A DNA stretch of 64,000 bases from Blasia pusilla (GCA_050084515.1 CM114271.1:13640001-13704000); one strand, 5' to 3'; positions 33,611-46,345 are shown, counted from the stretch's first letter. The notes: generated by a model from the sequence alone, not told the origin. Numbers and translations are program-made.

Positions 33611-34379
33611 GATTAGATAGAATGAGTTCATATTTATATCTTTGTAATGTACATAAGTATTAGGTTCCTCTCAATCCAGATGTTTTGTGAGGTACTCCTC
33701 ATTTTTTGTAAATATATTTTAAAAAAAATTCAAAATATTCCACTGAGGAGACTTGTGAATATGAGCCGGTCATAAATGTTGTCCATGAAGTGAGTTCATA
33801 AAATGGATAAATTTTTTCTCTTGGGTTATAAGTCCTTGGATAAGGTGTAGGGTACGATAATTGAAAGGTTTGTTTGATATAAATTTAAATATTTTATTTA
33901 TTACTAACTCTTCAAAATTTACTAACTCATCAAAATTAGTGATTTTATTTTATTTATTGAAAGATGAGGATTGGAAAAGGGATGAATTTGTTTTCCAAAA
34001 TTAATGAAGGAAAATATATGTTTGAATCTAATTGTAAAGGAAAATAATGTATGAATTTTTTTTAGTGACCAATATTGCATGGGGTAGAATTTGAAAGGGA
34101 TTTACATGGGATAGAAATTTTTTTAATACTATAATAGGTGAATATAAATATTACCAAAAAAAGAGAAAAAAAGATAAAGAAATTATTTGTGCCTTCATTC
34201 ATATGTAATGGAAAGGGAAATTGAATTTTAATGGAGAAGGAAAAGATTTGGTTCGAATTTTATGGAAGGGTGAATTTACTTACGAGACTAGGATATTATT
34301 TACATTTGAATTCATGACAATAATTACTTACAAGAGTGAAATATAATAACTCTTCTAAGATTTTACAGGATAGTGCAGA
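33611..34379. other. AT-rich intergenic, nothing recognised
   Basis: Strongly AT-rich sequence without open frames of note. Confidence 0.5.
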
Positions 34380-35320
34380 TGGTCCCCAAGTTACATCTAT
34401 CACTCTTGCAAAGTCTCAACCTAGATGAAGTTATGACCACAACTTAAAAAATGACCTTTTGGACCCCAAGAACTAAACCTTGAATGAAAAAAAGGTCTTT
34501 AATTTTTGATCTTGTCAAAAATTTCCATCTTGAGTTGAAATTTGGCTCACATGGTCTCCAAAATGTATGTAACACTCTTGCCAAATGGAGTTGGGACCAC
34601 AAGCTAAAAAATTGGCTAGTCCTTTTAGGACCCTAACCATGAGATCTTTTATCAAAATAAAGTTTTGTCATTTTTCATCTTCTCCAACTTTCCCATCTTG
34701 AGCTGAAATTTGGCCCACATGGACCCCAAGGTGCATGATCCACTTTTGCCAAGTTTTAAGCAAAATCGAGTTGGAACCACAAGCTCCAAAATTGGAAAGT
34801 CCTTTTTCAACCCGAACCATTAGACCTTCCATCAAAATGAAGTTTTTTCATTTTTGATCTTGTCTAAATTTCCCATATTCGGCTGAAATTTGGCCCACAT
34901 GGTCCCCAAGGTGCACGTTCCCCTCTTGCCAAGTTTCAAGAAAAATGGAGATGGGACCACAAGCTCACAAATTGGCAAGTCCTTTTAGGACCCGAACTAT
35001 CAGACCTTCTATCAAAATAACTTTTTTCTATTTTTCATCTTGTCCAACTTTCCCATCTTGAGCTAAAATTTGGCCCATATGGTCCCTAAGGTGCATGTTC
35101 CACTCTTGCCAAGTTTCAAGAAAAATGAATTTGGGACCACAAGCTCAAAAATTGGAAAGTCCTTTTCGGACCTGGATCATCAGACCTTCTATTAAAATAA
35201 AGTTTTTTTTATTTTACATCTTTTCCAAATTTCCCATCTTGACCTGAAATTTGGCCCACATGATCCCCAAGGTGCATGTTCCACTCTTGCCAAGTTTCAA
35301 GTTAAATGGAGTAGGGACTC
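34380..35320. repeat. ~180-bp tandem repeat, about five units
   Basis: The phrase TCCCATCTTGAGCTGAAATT recurs, with changes, near 34522, 34691, 34871, 35051 and 35232: spacings of about 169, 180, 180 and 181 bp. Each unit also carries CCACAAGCTC, TTGGAAAGTCC and AGACCTTC phrases. Units are diverged, so the array is old or not homogenised. Confidence 0.9.
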
Positions 35321-35699
35321 TCTATACACATCTAGCATCATCGATGCCGTCATACCGACCACATCTCCCAACACATACTTGTCCGTGGATCCATCTCACC
35401 TATCTCCACCTAGAGATATCAATTTATTTGATATCATCGTGCAACATTACAACTACGTGCCGTGATGATCCTTCTGAAGAGATCTAACACTCTTGCACCC
35501 TCCTCTAGACCCTACCACACAAAAGGTGTGGTATCTGAAGATATCAAGTCTCTCGTCCAAAAGCACAATTTTCATCTGGCTTTGTTTGCTCCAAGACACA
35601 AGAATAGCTCCACGCTTGCCTCATGAGCTTGTCTGCACTCCTTTGCAACTCAACGTTTATACCCAACAACGGTAAAGAGGTCTTCCCACCATGGGAAGA

Positions 35700-37950
35700 C
35701 ACCCACCCTGGCATGTCTCTCTGTGGGACTATATGCTACTAGGATGTCCTCTGTAGGGTTCTTATATCCCACAACTCTCTTGCCACCTACTCACTACATG
35801 TGAATGCTGCCTACGTGGTCACAGTATGGTCATGTAGTCGACCATCACTACGCCCTGCAAACTGCACCGGTAGATGACTCACCCTTCCATTACCTGATCT
35901 CCATCCTCGCCGATAAGAAACAGTATCCTTCCAAAAATCAAGGATGAAACTAAGGGTACAACATTGTACTCCCTACCAACACATCATACGGCTCTACTGG
36001 TGTTGTAATGGTTTGAGTGCGCACCATTGCACAATCCGACTCATGCTTTGGTTGGAGTCTAACAACTTACTCTTGTCGAGTCATGTATTGTGTGGGTGAC
36101 ATGCCCCCAATAGAGATCTTTATGTGAAAGGGATAAGGTTCAATGTCCCCTTTTTGTAATCCCAATGCCAAACATGCCACCTTCCCTAACATCAAGGGCC
36201 ACGCTCCCGAATCAAGCAGGACGCATTGCAAGAAATATACTATACCTATTGGACTAACTAAGTGAAACACTCTAGCTCACTTATCCAACAACACCACTCA
36301 TGGTGTCACCATGCCTCGCTCTATGGCTGGTCAAGCTGGCATATCCACCAACTTTGCCACAGTAGCTTGCCATGACTGAGTGGGGGATGTACCGAGCTCA
36401 TGCTCAAAGGTTGCATGGAAATGGACAAGTCAAGACATGTGCACAGACATGCCACTCAATTACCTGCGTCCCGCACAGACATGTCTATCCTAGGGATGGA
36501 CATAAGTCCGCGGACATGGACTTTGTTCGTGTGCAAGCCGAACATGCTCCGAGTGTAGGTCCACCACCTCCTCACCAACCTCCTCAGAACAAGAGGAAAT
36601 CACCTCTCCACGCTCACACATTGTGGCAGCCAACCGGAACACCTCTGCTAGTCCAACCCCCATCGTCGCCAATTCCATGACGGAAAAAAATAGAGCTTGG
36701 CTCACTCTAGTGGCCACCTCCAGCAATGTGGTCAACTCTAGCTCTACCCGAGCCAACATTGGAGATGTCTCTCTAACTGCTTGTGACGTGGCCACACCTA
36801 CCTCACATGTGGGTACTACTAGTGATCTAGGCACCATCGATGGTATATGTAATGCCTCCCACAACGTAAACGACCGATGAACCCTGTCTTGTCACCCATC
36901 AATTCCCTCCTAGAGGTCAATCTCAACCCCAACCCTTGGTGGCTTGGTCACTCTCATAGCACCCCGAGTCACCACCGTAGCATGCTCAACCAGATCCACA
37001 TTGCACATAAGCCTCAGACCTACATAATCTCCCCCGTATCCTGATATGATGGGGAGGATGGAGCCACACTAGCTACTCTTGTCTTTGTGAATGTCACCGG
37101 CCGCATCATCGTCATGGTAGCAATCCTCTGTTCCAAGTGATTGATGCGAGTGAGGAGCATTGCATCGGATGCACGTCCTCCATCTCCTCTAACTGGGGGT
37201 GGAACCCTACCACCACGGTCATCAACTCCTTGATCTCCACCAACTCTCTTGCCCCCAAGATCTTGGCCTAGCTCTTGGCGAAGATCAAAACACCTATCCC
37301 TAGTGTGACCATATCGGTGACAATGGTCACACTACGACTGTGGTGGGGCCATCCTAGGTGAGCAATCCCTCTGCCTGTGGGGCCCACCATTGAGTATTAT
37401 CAATATTTTTTCCAAATGTCCAATTGGCAATTTCCGGTCCTTGCTGGGCAACATAATGAGATCCCACCAAAATAGCCATCCACTGGTAACTTGCGTGCAC
37501 AAGTTACTGGAAGACCGTTGACTTGGTCAACGGATCACCTAAGTGACTAAGACCAAAATAAAGACCAAAATCGCTTAGAAATGATGTTCTTGACGCAACA
37601 TACATGTCGCCAACCTCATCCGACATCTTAGGACAAAGTTATACCCAAACAACCCGATGATCATGACGCTCATTGTCGTTGACGTGGTAGAACTCTACAT
37701 GTCGGCTAACTAAGATGTGACACACATTTGAGCTAAGTAATTGTTCAGGATGCACCTAGAGGAATAACCAACCCGCATTGGTTTGGATGGAGAATGGTTG
37801 AGGTTTAGTGATCAAATCTTCATAGGCAGACCATACGCACCTTGGAAGACTTGGAACCGATTACCATCAGGCGACTTCACCAACTCACCTATGGAACATG
37901 TGACGGGTTAAATCTTTTGCTTGCAAATCTCAAGGTGAGGGTTTCTTCGT
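35700..37950 (-). pseudogene. Gag-protease fragment of the methyltransferase-gypsy family
   Basis: Read on the minus strand. A zinc knuckle CDHCHRYGHTRDRC lies near 37285-37330, followed by a Gly/Arg-rich stretch and helical LLTRINHLEQRIATM. About 36490-36864 contains AEVFRLAATMCERG, matching the linker of the main copy (AEAFRLAASLCERR). The protease at 36067-36270 has CVLLDSGAWPLMLGK, so Asp-Ser-Gly is kept, and its end at about 35880-36030 reads PYDVLVGSTMLYP followed by a shift. Stops and shifts are frequent. The fragment stops before any methyltransferase sequence, so whether this copy once had one is unknown. Confidence 0.75.
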
Positions 37951-38590
37951 AGGCTAGCAAAAGGAAGTAGAGGTTGAACTCTACAACTTTGATCTCCAAA
38001 CTCAAGTTAACTGTCTTTAGCTTTGTATGATTATATTTTGGAATAACAAACTAGAAAGTGACATTTGAAAAAATATTCCTAATACTCAGTTCTCTTTTAT
38101 GCATTGTCTTACTCTTTGTGTGCATGAAAATATGTTTGGTGGAGGGAGTAACGCGGACAAGTAACTTTAAAATTGCCTCCAAAACTATCCCTAAATGCTC
38201 CGCTTAATCGGATCACTGGAAGACTCCCAACAATGGGTCTCTAACTCCCGGGTTTCTTGGAATGCTTCAAGAGCCAGGTTAGGTTTGCCCGACTAGGTCT
38301 ACGTGCAAAAAAATGTTTTGTTACAAATCTACGTGGAGAATCAAAGAGTGCTCCGAAAATTCTCACAAATCTATGTGTTTTGTAATGTTCGTTTTATTGT
38401 GGGGAAAACCTTCATAGAGAAAACAAACGATTTCGGTGCAGATGGCGGTGGTGCGAGTTCCACACGGGATCTATAGTCAATGATTGGAGAGGTTGACAAT
38501 AAACGTGGAAGATTTGCAAGACACCGGTCTATCCAGACATTGGAAATTCCATGCGAACTGAATTCATCTTTACAGCAATACATGACCACC
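37951..38590. other. 3' flank of the F-box gene
   Basis: No coding frame recognised. The minus-strand F-box transcript should end in here; no specific polyadenylation signal could be assigned. Confidence 0.4.
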
Positions 38591-40231
38591 TTACGGGTGC
38601 ACGGCGAAAGAAGGGACAATGACTCTCCAGTCTCTGTAGTTGTAAAAGCTCATAGGCATGTGCGAGTCGGAAAGCCAAGTGCAAGAATTTGACGAAAAGT
38701 CGAAAACCAACAAAGTCCTGTTTGGGTGGTCGTTGGAACCTTCTTGCTGCCATACATACATAATCTCTCCTCTGCCGGCGCACCTGAAGTTGTAAGATTG
38801 ATGCAGTGGCGGCGGGTTGCCGCTTAAGCTGTTCAGCAGAAGTGGTGGCATCTCCTTCGCTTCCAAAACTAGTATCTCCTCTTCATTGAGCGAATCGGCA
38901 GAGTCTGTAATGTCTACAATCTCCAAAAACTCTATGGTCTGCGGATGGAGGATATTGAGGATCCGGCTCCATCCTTTCAGCACCAGAATGCTGCCCCTGT
39001 GTGCCACCAGTTGAAGATAATGGAGACCAGACGGGAACGTATATTCTGATGGGAGCTCGATTTGACTCCATTGCTCTTTCTCCACATTGAATTTCAGCAG
39101 CTGGCTCGCTCGATTTTGATCCACAGCTGCGCCTAAGCAGTACATGTTCCCATTGCTGCACGTGATCGCTTGGTCGTAAAATTCCACCCCCGGCGGCACC
39201 CTGGCCACCTTCTTCCATAATCCCGTCAAGGAGTTGTACACGAGCGTCGTCCGATTGCAACCCTTGTAAATTCCTGCGACCACAAGCTTGTAGCCATTTT
39301 TTCTGCTGCTGCTGCTGCTACCAGCGACGATGACGCTCAATCCAACTACAATCTCCCTCCCTTGGCAGATGGAGAGCCACGTGCTTTTGGCCGGAGGCGG
39401 TGGCATACGAGACTCTTGATCTTCGGCACAAGGAATTTGCAGCCGTCTCCAAGTTTTGGTCATCGGATTGCACACGATGAATTCTCCGAAGGATGCTTTA
39501 GTTGCATCCACTCTCTCGAAACAGAGCAGGCCACCGCCGGAGGCAACCAGCCACAGGGAGGCGCCATCCAGCGGAAGGAAGAGCAGAGGCATCTTTTCCC
39601 ACCTGTTCTGGCTCGAGCTATACACTGTGAGGGTTCCGCGGTCCCAGTTGAGGAGCACGCTCCGTGAAGCGTAATCTGATCGGTGAAGATAACACGACGA
39701 TGATGGAGAAAGGATGAGGTTGTTCCACTGCTTGCACACGCGACGAAATTGAATCAGACTCGAGAACGGAAGCTTTGCCAAAACACGTTTGAGAAGGTCG
39801 TCCGGAAGCATCTCCCACAAACTGGGACTGAGATCATCGCCGAATTCGCTTTCAGATGAGTCCAACGATTCGCGCCGTTCTTGTTCTTCTTCGCCATTTC
39901 CATCATCGTCAAACTCCCTCAGTTCGCCATCGTCCTTACTCTTAGATCCACAATAGAAGTTCATTGCGTGCTCTAAGATGAGTCCTTGTACATCGGTACT
40001 GCGGCAATCTCCTGAATGCATTAGATTGCACTCATTTTCTAGATCTTCCTTGGCTTCACTACTAATAACCTTGCGACTGCGTTGAGTCTTTCGCGGATTC
40101 CTTTCTCCACAGAGAGTTGGACTCATTAACGATTGTAGGCCATATCTGATCTCTTTGTTTCCAGCATACGTCGGATGAAGGTGCCCACGCTGTTGTGAAT
40201 TCCCTTCCGCACTACAGCAGGTTCCCATCAA
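38591..40231 (-). CDS. F-box/kelch-type protein, single exon
   Basis: Intact 546-residue reading frame. The F-box lies at about residues 138-175 (SLWEMLPDDLLKRVLAKLPF ... FRRVCKQWNNLI); in this family it binds SKP1 to place the protein in an SCF ubiquitin ligase. Downstream, residues ~190-530 have the spaced Trp, Gly and Arg pattern of degenerate kelch repeats (for example CNPMTKTWRRLQIP, VYNSLTGLWKKVARVP, LKFNVEKEQWSQIELP), expected to form a substrate-binding propeller. The C-terminus FYNYRDWRVIVPSF resembles a plant F-box/kelch subfamily. An acidic low-complexity segment (about 100-130) precedes the F-box. The ORF opens MMGTCCS; initiation at the second Met would give a possible myristoylation/palmitoylation start. 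The substrate cannot be told from sequence. Confidence 0.9.
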   Translation of the reverse strand: MMGTCCSAEGNSQQRGHLHPTYAGNKEIRYGLQSLMSPTLCGERNPRKTQRSRKVISSEAKEDLENECNLMHSGDCRSTDVQGLILEHAMNFYCGSKSKDDGELREFDDDGNGEEEQERRESLDSSESEFGDDLSPSLWEMLPDDLLKRVLAKLPFSSLIQFRRVCKQWNNLILSPSSSCYLHRSDYASRSVLLNWDRGTLTVYSSSQNRWEKMPLLFLPLDGASLWLVASGGGLLCFERVDATKASFGEFIVCNPMTKTWRRLQIPCAEDQESRMPPPPAKSTWLSICQGREIVVGLSVIVAGSSSSSRKNGYKLVVAGIYKGCNRTTLVYNSLTGLWKKVARVPPGVEFYDQAITCSNGNMYCLGAAVDQNRASQLLKFNVEKEQWSQIELPSEYTFPSGLHYLQLVAHRGSILVLKGWSRILNILHPQTIEFLEIVDITDSADSLNEEEILVLEAKEMPPLLLNSLSGNPPPLHQSYNFRCAGRGEIMYVWQQEGSNDHPNRTLLVFDFSSNSCTWLSDSHMPMSFYNYRDWRVIVPSFAVHP

Positions 40232-41689
40232 TTGCCCTCTCCCGCTAACAAATCGAGATGGAGATGGAGAAGGAATCGGCGGGCGAAAGGCGCTCCTCTG
40301 ATCCTCTCACTGAAAGCGAGGAAAAGTCCAGCCGGATCTAAGATATTGAAGATGCCATACGAAGATCGACATAACCTCTGAACTACCAGAAGAAATCGAA
40401 GCTAGACGTGGACATTCCAGTCATAGATGAAATCCAACTGGATCGCAGAATCCCGATTTACATCATGGTTGACTTCTAATGTCAATTTGCTGTGTGCCTC
40501 GTGATGGGAAGAACGTCCACCTTCCTAGGAAATGGGGGCAGAAGCAAGTGACCGTCAGCTTTCGACGAGCTTTACAACCACATGCTTCTTGAATAGGAAT
40601 AATGTCTCGAGGGGCAAGACAGGCATGGTTGCGTAAACCCATGATTAGGCTGACCAGTTACTAGTCAAGCACTGTAAATTGATGGGGCAAGCAAGGGCCC
40701 AACATCAAGGTTAGTAGGGAGGCGACTGGGTCAAGTTCTGGAAATTGATGTCACCTGCTGCATCAACATCCAGGAGACGAGTAAAACTTACCTGTCACAG
40801 TTATATTCGGACATTCAACATCTGTCAACACGAAGAGCAGATGTCGCAATGTGCGGCACTTCCGCATGACATTGTTGGAAAATGCCGATGAATCAGGCTA
40901 CTGTATTAAGATTACTGTTAGCTGTAAGGATGGTCGCTCCATCTGCCGCAGTGCCCGGATGAATTCTAGATATCAGAGCCCTGATTCTTGGCTACGTCGT
41001 GCTCAGAAAATCTTGGCGGTCACCTTCTTCTCACATATCTTCGGACCGGTGTTTCAAATTCTTACACGGAAGATCATGAATCTGTAGTCCTATTCTCGTT
41101 CACAGCCTTGGCACACCTTGCTTCTACCTTGGGATTGAGATGGGCAAAGTTCTCCCTACGACTTTGTTTAGGCTTCTAAACACAGGCGTATAGGCGAGGT
41201 ATGTTATTGGCTGTTTAGGAGAGGATTTTGAAGGGGCACTCTCTTCGTCTGATTGTTCCCAACAACAACAATAATAATTTCCAAACACAACACGGTAACA
41301 TTTTCCTCTATTTTGAGAATTAACTCACTGTAGTCTTCTTTCGTGCGCATTACTTTTCCCTTTATTCTTGCAATTCAAATAATACTTCTAAGGCAAATCC
41401 GTGCAATATCCTATATACTAAATGAAAAGCTTACATAAAAAAGAAAAGGAAATTAAGTTATTATCATTAATTTAAATAATACCAGAAAAAAAGAGATTGC
41501 AAGTTCAAACCATCTAGGGAATCTTCCTCTCTTTCTAGGGAAAGGATCTTGGTCCAGAGACATTACAAGTTCATCTCATAATCTCTCCATATTTTCACAT
41601 CTACTCCATAAATTGAGGACAAGAAGTCTCCGACCCTCGCTTGCCATTGTAGATGGATATTGAGTCTGAAGCGGATGTGGTGGCTCTCG
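40232..41689 (-). promoter_or_regulatory. Upstream region of the F-box gene
   Basis: Presumed 5' leader and promoter of the minus-strand F-box gene in the first several hundred bases, with moderate GC. Small plus-strand frames at 40851-41179 have no recognisable domain. About 41240-41560 is AT-rich. Confidence 0.4.
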
Positions 41690-43680
41690 TGCCAGTAGAC
41701 ATCAATGCAAACAGACATCGGCTTTCATGCACACAAGTCTAACATCTATCTAACTATGAATCCTAACACATCTACATATGAACGACTGGACAACCCAACA
41801 ATAAAATGCCACGTTGATCAAATGTGCAATCAACTATGCCTAGTCCAAGAATCCACTCAATGATACACAGTCTGCAATGAACTCTCAATATGTGTGATTT
41901 CCGATCAAACCTATTTCATTCTTCAAAAGAGAATCTAGGCTCAATACATGCAAGTTACATTGTATCATGGATCCCAACATGGGTTTGATCTAAGGAAGAT
42001 GAACTTTGAATGAACTTCATTCGAGGTACACCCCCCTTGGGCACCTCCCCGGGTGACTTGCACACACAGGTAATCTCCTCCTAGCAGGTCACCAACGACC
42101 TAGAGAACACAAGGTACTAACTCCCTAACAACTACATACAAGGTCCTTTCATAAGGTCAACTAATACTCAACTCAAAACTAAAACTCAAACCCTGTAGGC
42201 CCAAGTGGTTCCACACAAAGGATAACATGGTGAACCTCCCCAAGATTGCTACTTCTCATAAAGGGAAGCATGACCTATGGTTGTAGATCACCTCCTAAGA
42301 GCATGTCACATATTACCTCTTAAAATGGGGAAGTACAAGACCCATCTAATATAAGGCCTCAATACTATTTCTCCTTACATCTCATCTACCATAATAGTTG
42401 TCATGTAAGTTGACATCGTTGCCAACATAGATGCGTTGTCATGCACACAAGTCTAAGATCCATCTAATTATGAATCTAACACATTTACACATGAACGACT
42501 AGAAAACCCAAATCATCCCTCTAGCTGGTGGTTAGGTCTAAGTATAAATATTATGCACCTTTCTGTGCTAAGATCAAGAGGTTGGGTGCTATGTTGCCCT
42601 ATCATTAGTCACCTTCTTGCAATCCATAACATCAAGAGTCATCTTGTAATCTACTTATAATATCTATGTACATTTGGGGCAAAATCAACGTCACTAAGGA
42701 ATCAAATGAAGAAGCGGTGTCGAACAAAAATATATGCCATACTTGAGAACACCCATCATAGACTAGCATCGTGGCTACTCCGTTAGAAGACCCATACAAC
42801 ATACATCTCAAACTTGTAGGAACAAGTGCCAAACTCAGATCAATAATCCCATCCACATTCAGAAGATGATATGGTGCATAGTTATGTACATAATCTCTGT
42901 AAAGGGGGACCATCACAAGCTTCTAAAAAAAAGTACAGTTTCCTAAAAGTAAAAACTCTTGTCGTAGTACTTGCAGAATAGTGCATCCTATTGTCACGTC
43001 CTATGTTGTTGATGCCATTTGCGTAAGTAGACATAATCAACATGATGGAATAGTCGTATCCCTTATTGATACCTCAGAGTATTGCGATGCCAAGCGATAG
43101 CGAGGTTCTTAAATGCCATAAGCATGGTACTCCAAAAGATCTCAGTCGGTTGAGAATATGCTTGCATCCAAAAGTCTGGGTCATCAAGTTCAAGTACTTA
43201 GACCACATCTATACTAGCTCTCTCCCATAGAGCAGGAAATACGATGAAAATAATGCCAACCATGCTTGTCGATTGGAGCAATAACCCATTGCACCAACCA
43301 TAAAAATTATAGGTCCCAATCTCTTAAGTGTCCTCTTTGCAGCCGATACTTGCGTAATGCTCTTCTCACTATTTGCAAAACTCTCTCTGCCAAACCATCT
43401 ACCTCCAAATGATCTCGAGAAGTTGACCGATGACCAATCACCACCTGATGCCACAAGGCATGAAAATCACCCCTAAACTCAGCACCCTAGCTTATCAACA
43501 CCTCCGCTGATGCGCCAAAATGAGTAAGCTCTCAATCAATAAATGCATAAGCGGCTCCAAACAATGCTACTCCAAAAACCACCTATGTCATATTACTATG
43601 AATCCTTCAACATCTAAGTCAAAACCATCAATCTAGGCTTCACACCATACAAGGGGGCCGATCAGATTAATGGTGCTCAG
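41690..43680 (-). pseudogene. Integrase-PHD-LTR piece of the methyltransferase-gypsy family
   Basis: On the minus strand the end of integrase (about 43200-43680, including FLLYGREL and a basic region) leads to a PHD finger at about 42650-42860 that has lost zinc ligands: CMLYG and VYDGC replace CMLC and VCDGC, and the later Cys residues are gone. Downstream are a 3' region and an LTR of about 600 bp (about 41800-42415), bracketed by two copies of the ~128-bp block (about 42420-42510 and 41690-41790). It runs parallel to 45165-47300, so it is a second, older copy of the same end. Confidence 0.7.
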
Positions 43681-45160
43681 AGAAGTCGATGCTGAGAATC
43701 CAACAGTCATGGCTATGTGGTATGCCTAGAGGTTGGTTTCAATATTTTTGTGACTTGGTGTTGGTGTTGTGTATCATGATTGGAGCGAGATGCGTGATGT
43801 GCATTGAGAGTTTGCAAAAGAGTGCTAGAGGTGGAGACACATGCATCCACGTCGAGGAGTAGTCCACTTCCGTTGACTGGAGGTTGGACGTGTTGTTGGA
43901 CATGATGTTCAAGGAGATTGTCGCACCACATGGAAAAATTAATGTTGATCATGCATTAGAGGGATGGCATGCATGCTCTAGCACTTCACTAACATGTATA
44001 CTCTATATCATATGCGTGCGAGACCCTATTAAACCACCCCTACTTTTTTTCCCGCTAATATTAAAGCCCCTTCTTACATTTGTAGCATTGTATTAAAGGC
44101 CCTATCTTAGAAGTGGCCTTTGTATATTCTAGACCCTCACTTGAAAAAAAACTTATGTAAAAAAAATTTTTTGCGTGCAAGCAAGATTACGAATAACATA
44201 ATCCAATTTAATCTGATTGCATTCATAACATGAGCACATGTATGAAAATTGAAGGGGGCTGGTATTCTGGCAAGAGAGAGGAAGAGAGGAGAGGAAGAGA
44301 GGAGAGTCTCTCTTAAAAAAAAAGCACAAAAGGGAAAAAACACTGAAACTCTCTTCAAAAAATATGAAGATTATGGATAATAAGTGAGTAATTTATTTGA
44401 AGAGAGGAAACTTAGTGCAACCCGTCGAAATCCGACGAGTTGCAATCTTTTGGTTTGTTGGTTTTTTTTTTTGGGGTAAAGGAAAAAATTTCATTTTTTG
44501 GGTTTTTTTAACGTTTGCAACCCTTCGGACTTCGACAAACGTTAAAAAACCCCCAAAAATGAAAATTTTTCCTTAACAAAAAAAATTTGCGTTCTGACGG
44601 GTTGAAAAGGTAAAAAAATTAGAATTTATATATTTTTTTCACCACCAAATTTTTTTGGAAAAAATTTGCCTTTTCAACTTGTCAAACTTTCCTCTCTCCA
44701 ACATGTCGGAAACTCTCTTCAAACCAAAAGAGCCCTAGGGGTTGCCAATATCTTCCTCTCTCCTCTCTTCCTCTCCTCTTACCGCTCCTCAAAATTGAAT
44801 CACAATAGAAGAAGTCTCTTCAAATAATGAACGAGGGTGGACATAATATCCTCAAGGTATGGTTCTCCTCTAAGAATTTATCAAGGGCTTTTCTCATTCT
44901 CATCTAAAGTCCATGTCCTGACCAGACCCACGCTTGTAACTCGCATGGTCACCAAGCTCACTACCATCTTAATATCAATCCATCTAGTATCTACCTTATT
45001 ATATTTAAACTTGTTCTTGCTATGGCCTACTGGCTTATACCAATTACACATGACTTGGCATATAGATTGGCCACTTTCATTCAAAGGGATAGGTCTTCAT
45101 GTCTAGATCAAGCAAACTCGGTACAATATTTCCTCCTAATATTTTGAACCCTTTGTCGTG
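43681..45160. other. Repeat-rich spacer with hairpin and DNA-element ORF relic
   Basis: 43700-44400 has no recognised gene. A strong imperfect hairpin lies at 44483-44575. The minus-strand stretch 44881-45084 contains ICQVMCNWYKPVGH and VDTRWIDIKMV, closely like ICRIMCNWYKSFGH and IDVQWIDIEMV of the ORF in the small DNA element at 59728-60450. It is a decayed copy of that protein in another context. Confidence 0.5.
44483..44575. repeat. Imperfect long hairpin, ~38-bp stem
   Basis: AAGGAAAAATTTTCAT-like arm sequence, ending in AACGTTTG, is mirrored by CAAACGTT ... TTTTTCCTT around a loop of about 18 nt with CCCTTCGGACTTCG. Related CCGTCG/CGACGG phrases occur on both sides (about 44420 and 44597), as in subterminal regions of DNA transposons. 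Confidence 0.75.
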
Positions 45161-45262
45161 CGAATACACATCGCTGCTAACATACATCAATTGTCATGCA
45201 TACACATGTCTGAGATCCATCTAGCTATGAATCATAACATCTCTACACATGAACGACTAGAC

Positions 45263-45862
45263 AACCCGAATATAAAGTTGAATATGCACTGTAAACTCTA
45301 ATGAAATCTACAATTAACCATGCTTCATCCAAACAGCCATATTCGTGAATCAGATACTACACACTGTTGTTACAGCAAGAGAAAGTATACACAAGGACTC
45401 CCAAAATATGTGATCCTCCTTATTGATCGCTCCAAACCCACTCTTCAAGAGAGAATCCAGGCTCAATACATGCAAGCTGCATCGTATCACGGATCCCAAC
45501 ATGGGTCTCCAATCCTAAGCAAATGAGCTCGAAATGAGATTCATCATAGGTATACCCCCCTAGGCACCTCCATGGGTGATCTGTACATACACGTCACGTC
45601 CCTCCTAGCAAGTCACAACCAACCTGTAGTACATAAAGTACTAACTCTCTAACAACTACACATGTGGTCCCCTCATGAGACCAACTACCAACTAACCCAC
45701 GACCCTATAGGTCTAAGTGGAGTCATACATGGCTGGGAAGGTCAACCTCTCCAAGGTTACCACTCCTAAGAGCACGTCACATATGATCTCTCAAAATAGG
45801 GAAGTACAAGACCCCTTTAAGGCCTTGATACTATCTCGCCCTACACCTCATCTACTATGACA
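45263..45862 (-). repeat. LTR of the second gypsy copy
   Basis: Read on the minus strand it begins TGTCATAGTAGATGAGG at 45862. About 600 bp later it merges into the second 128-bp block. It is clearly homologous to 41800-42415 (shared CTCCTAGCAGGTCA/CTCCTAGCAAGTCA and GTACTAACTC phrases). Confidence 0.65.
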
Positions 45863-46149
45863 GTTGTCATGCGAATACAGATCGCTACCAACATACATCG
45901 GCTATCATGCACACACATATCTAAGATCCATCTAGCTATGAATCCTAACATCTCTACACATGAATGATTAGAAAGCCCCAATCTCTCCCTAGCTTGTGGT
46001 TAGGTCCCTCTATCTCCACATAGCCTACAAAACAAGTCTAAATGCTATGCATCTTTTCGGTGCTAAGATCATGAGGTCGGGTGTTATGTTGCCCCATCGC
46101 TAGTCACCTTTGAGCAATCCATAACATCAAGAGTCATCTTGTAATCTAC

Positions 46150-46345
46150 CTATCACCTATGTACATAAGGGATAAAGCCAACGTCCCTGAGGAACCAAGT
46201 TAAGAGGCGGCGTCAAACACGACATATGCCATACTCAAGAACAACCATCACAGACTAGCATTGTGGCTGCGCCTCTGGTGGATCCACACAACATGCATCT
46301 CAAGCCTGCAAGAATAAGTGCCAAGCTTGGATCTTTCCAAACGGT
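46150..46345 (-). pseudogene. PHD finger of the second gypsy copy
   Basis: The minus strand reads LRCMLCGSTRG, MLVCDGCS, a stop, VWHMSCLTPPL and then GRWLYPLCT. The C4HC3 pattern is retained except that the seventh ligand is Tyr. Same position after integrase as in the main element. Confidence 0.8.

Noticed and set aside
38883-39818. ORFs on either strand overlapping the F-box gene
   Set aside because: Shadows of the intact 546-residue frame.
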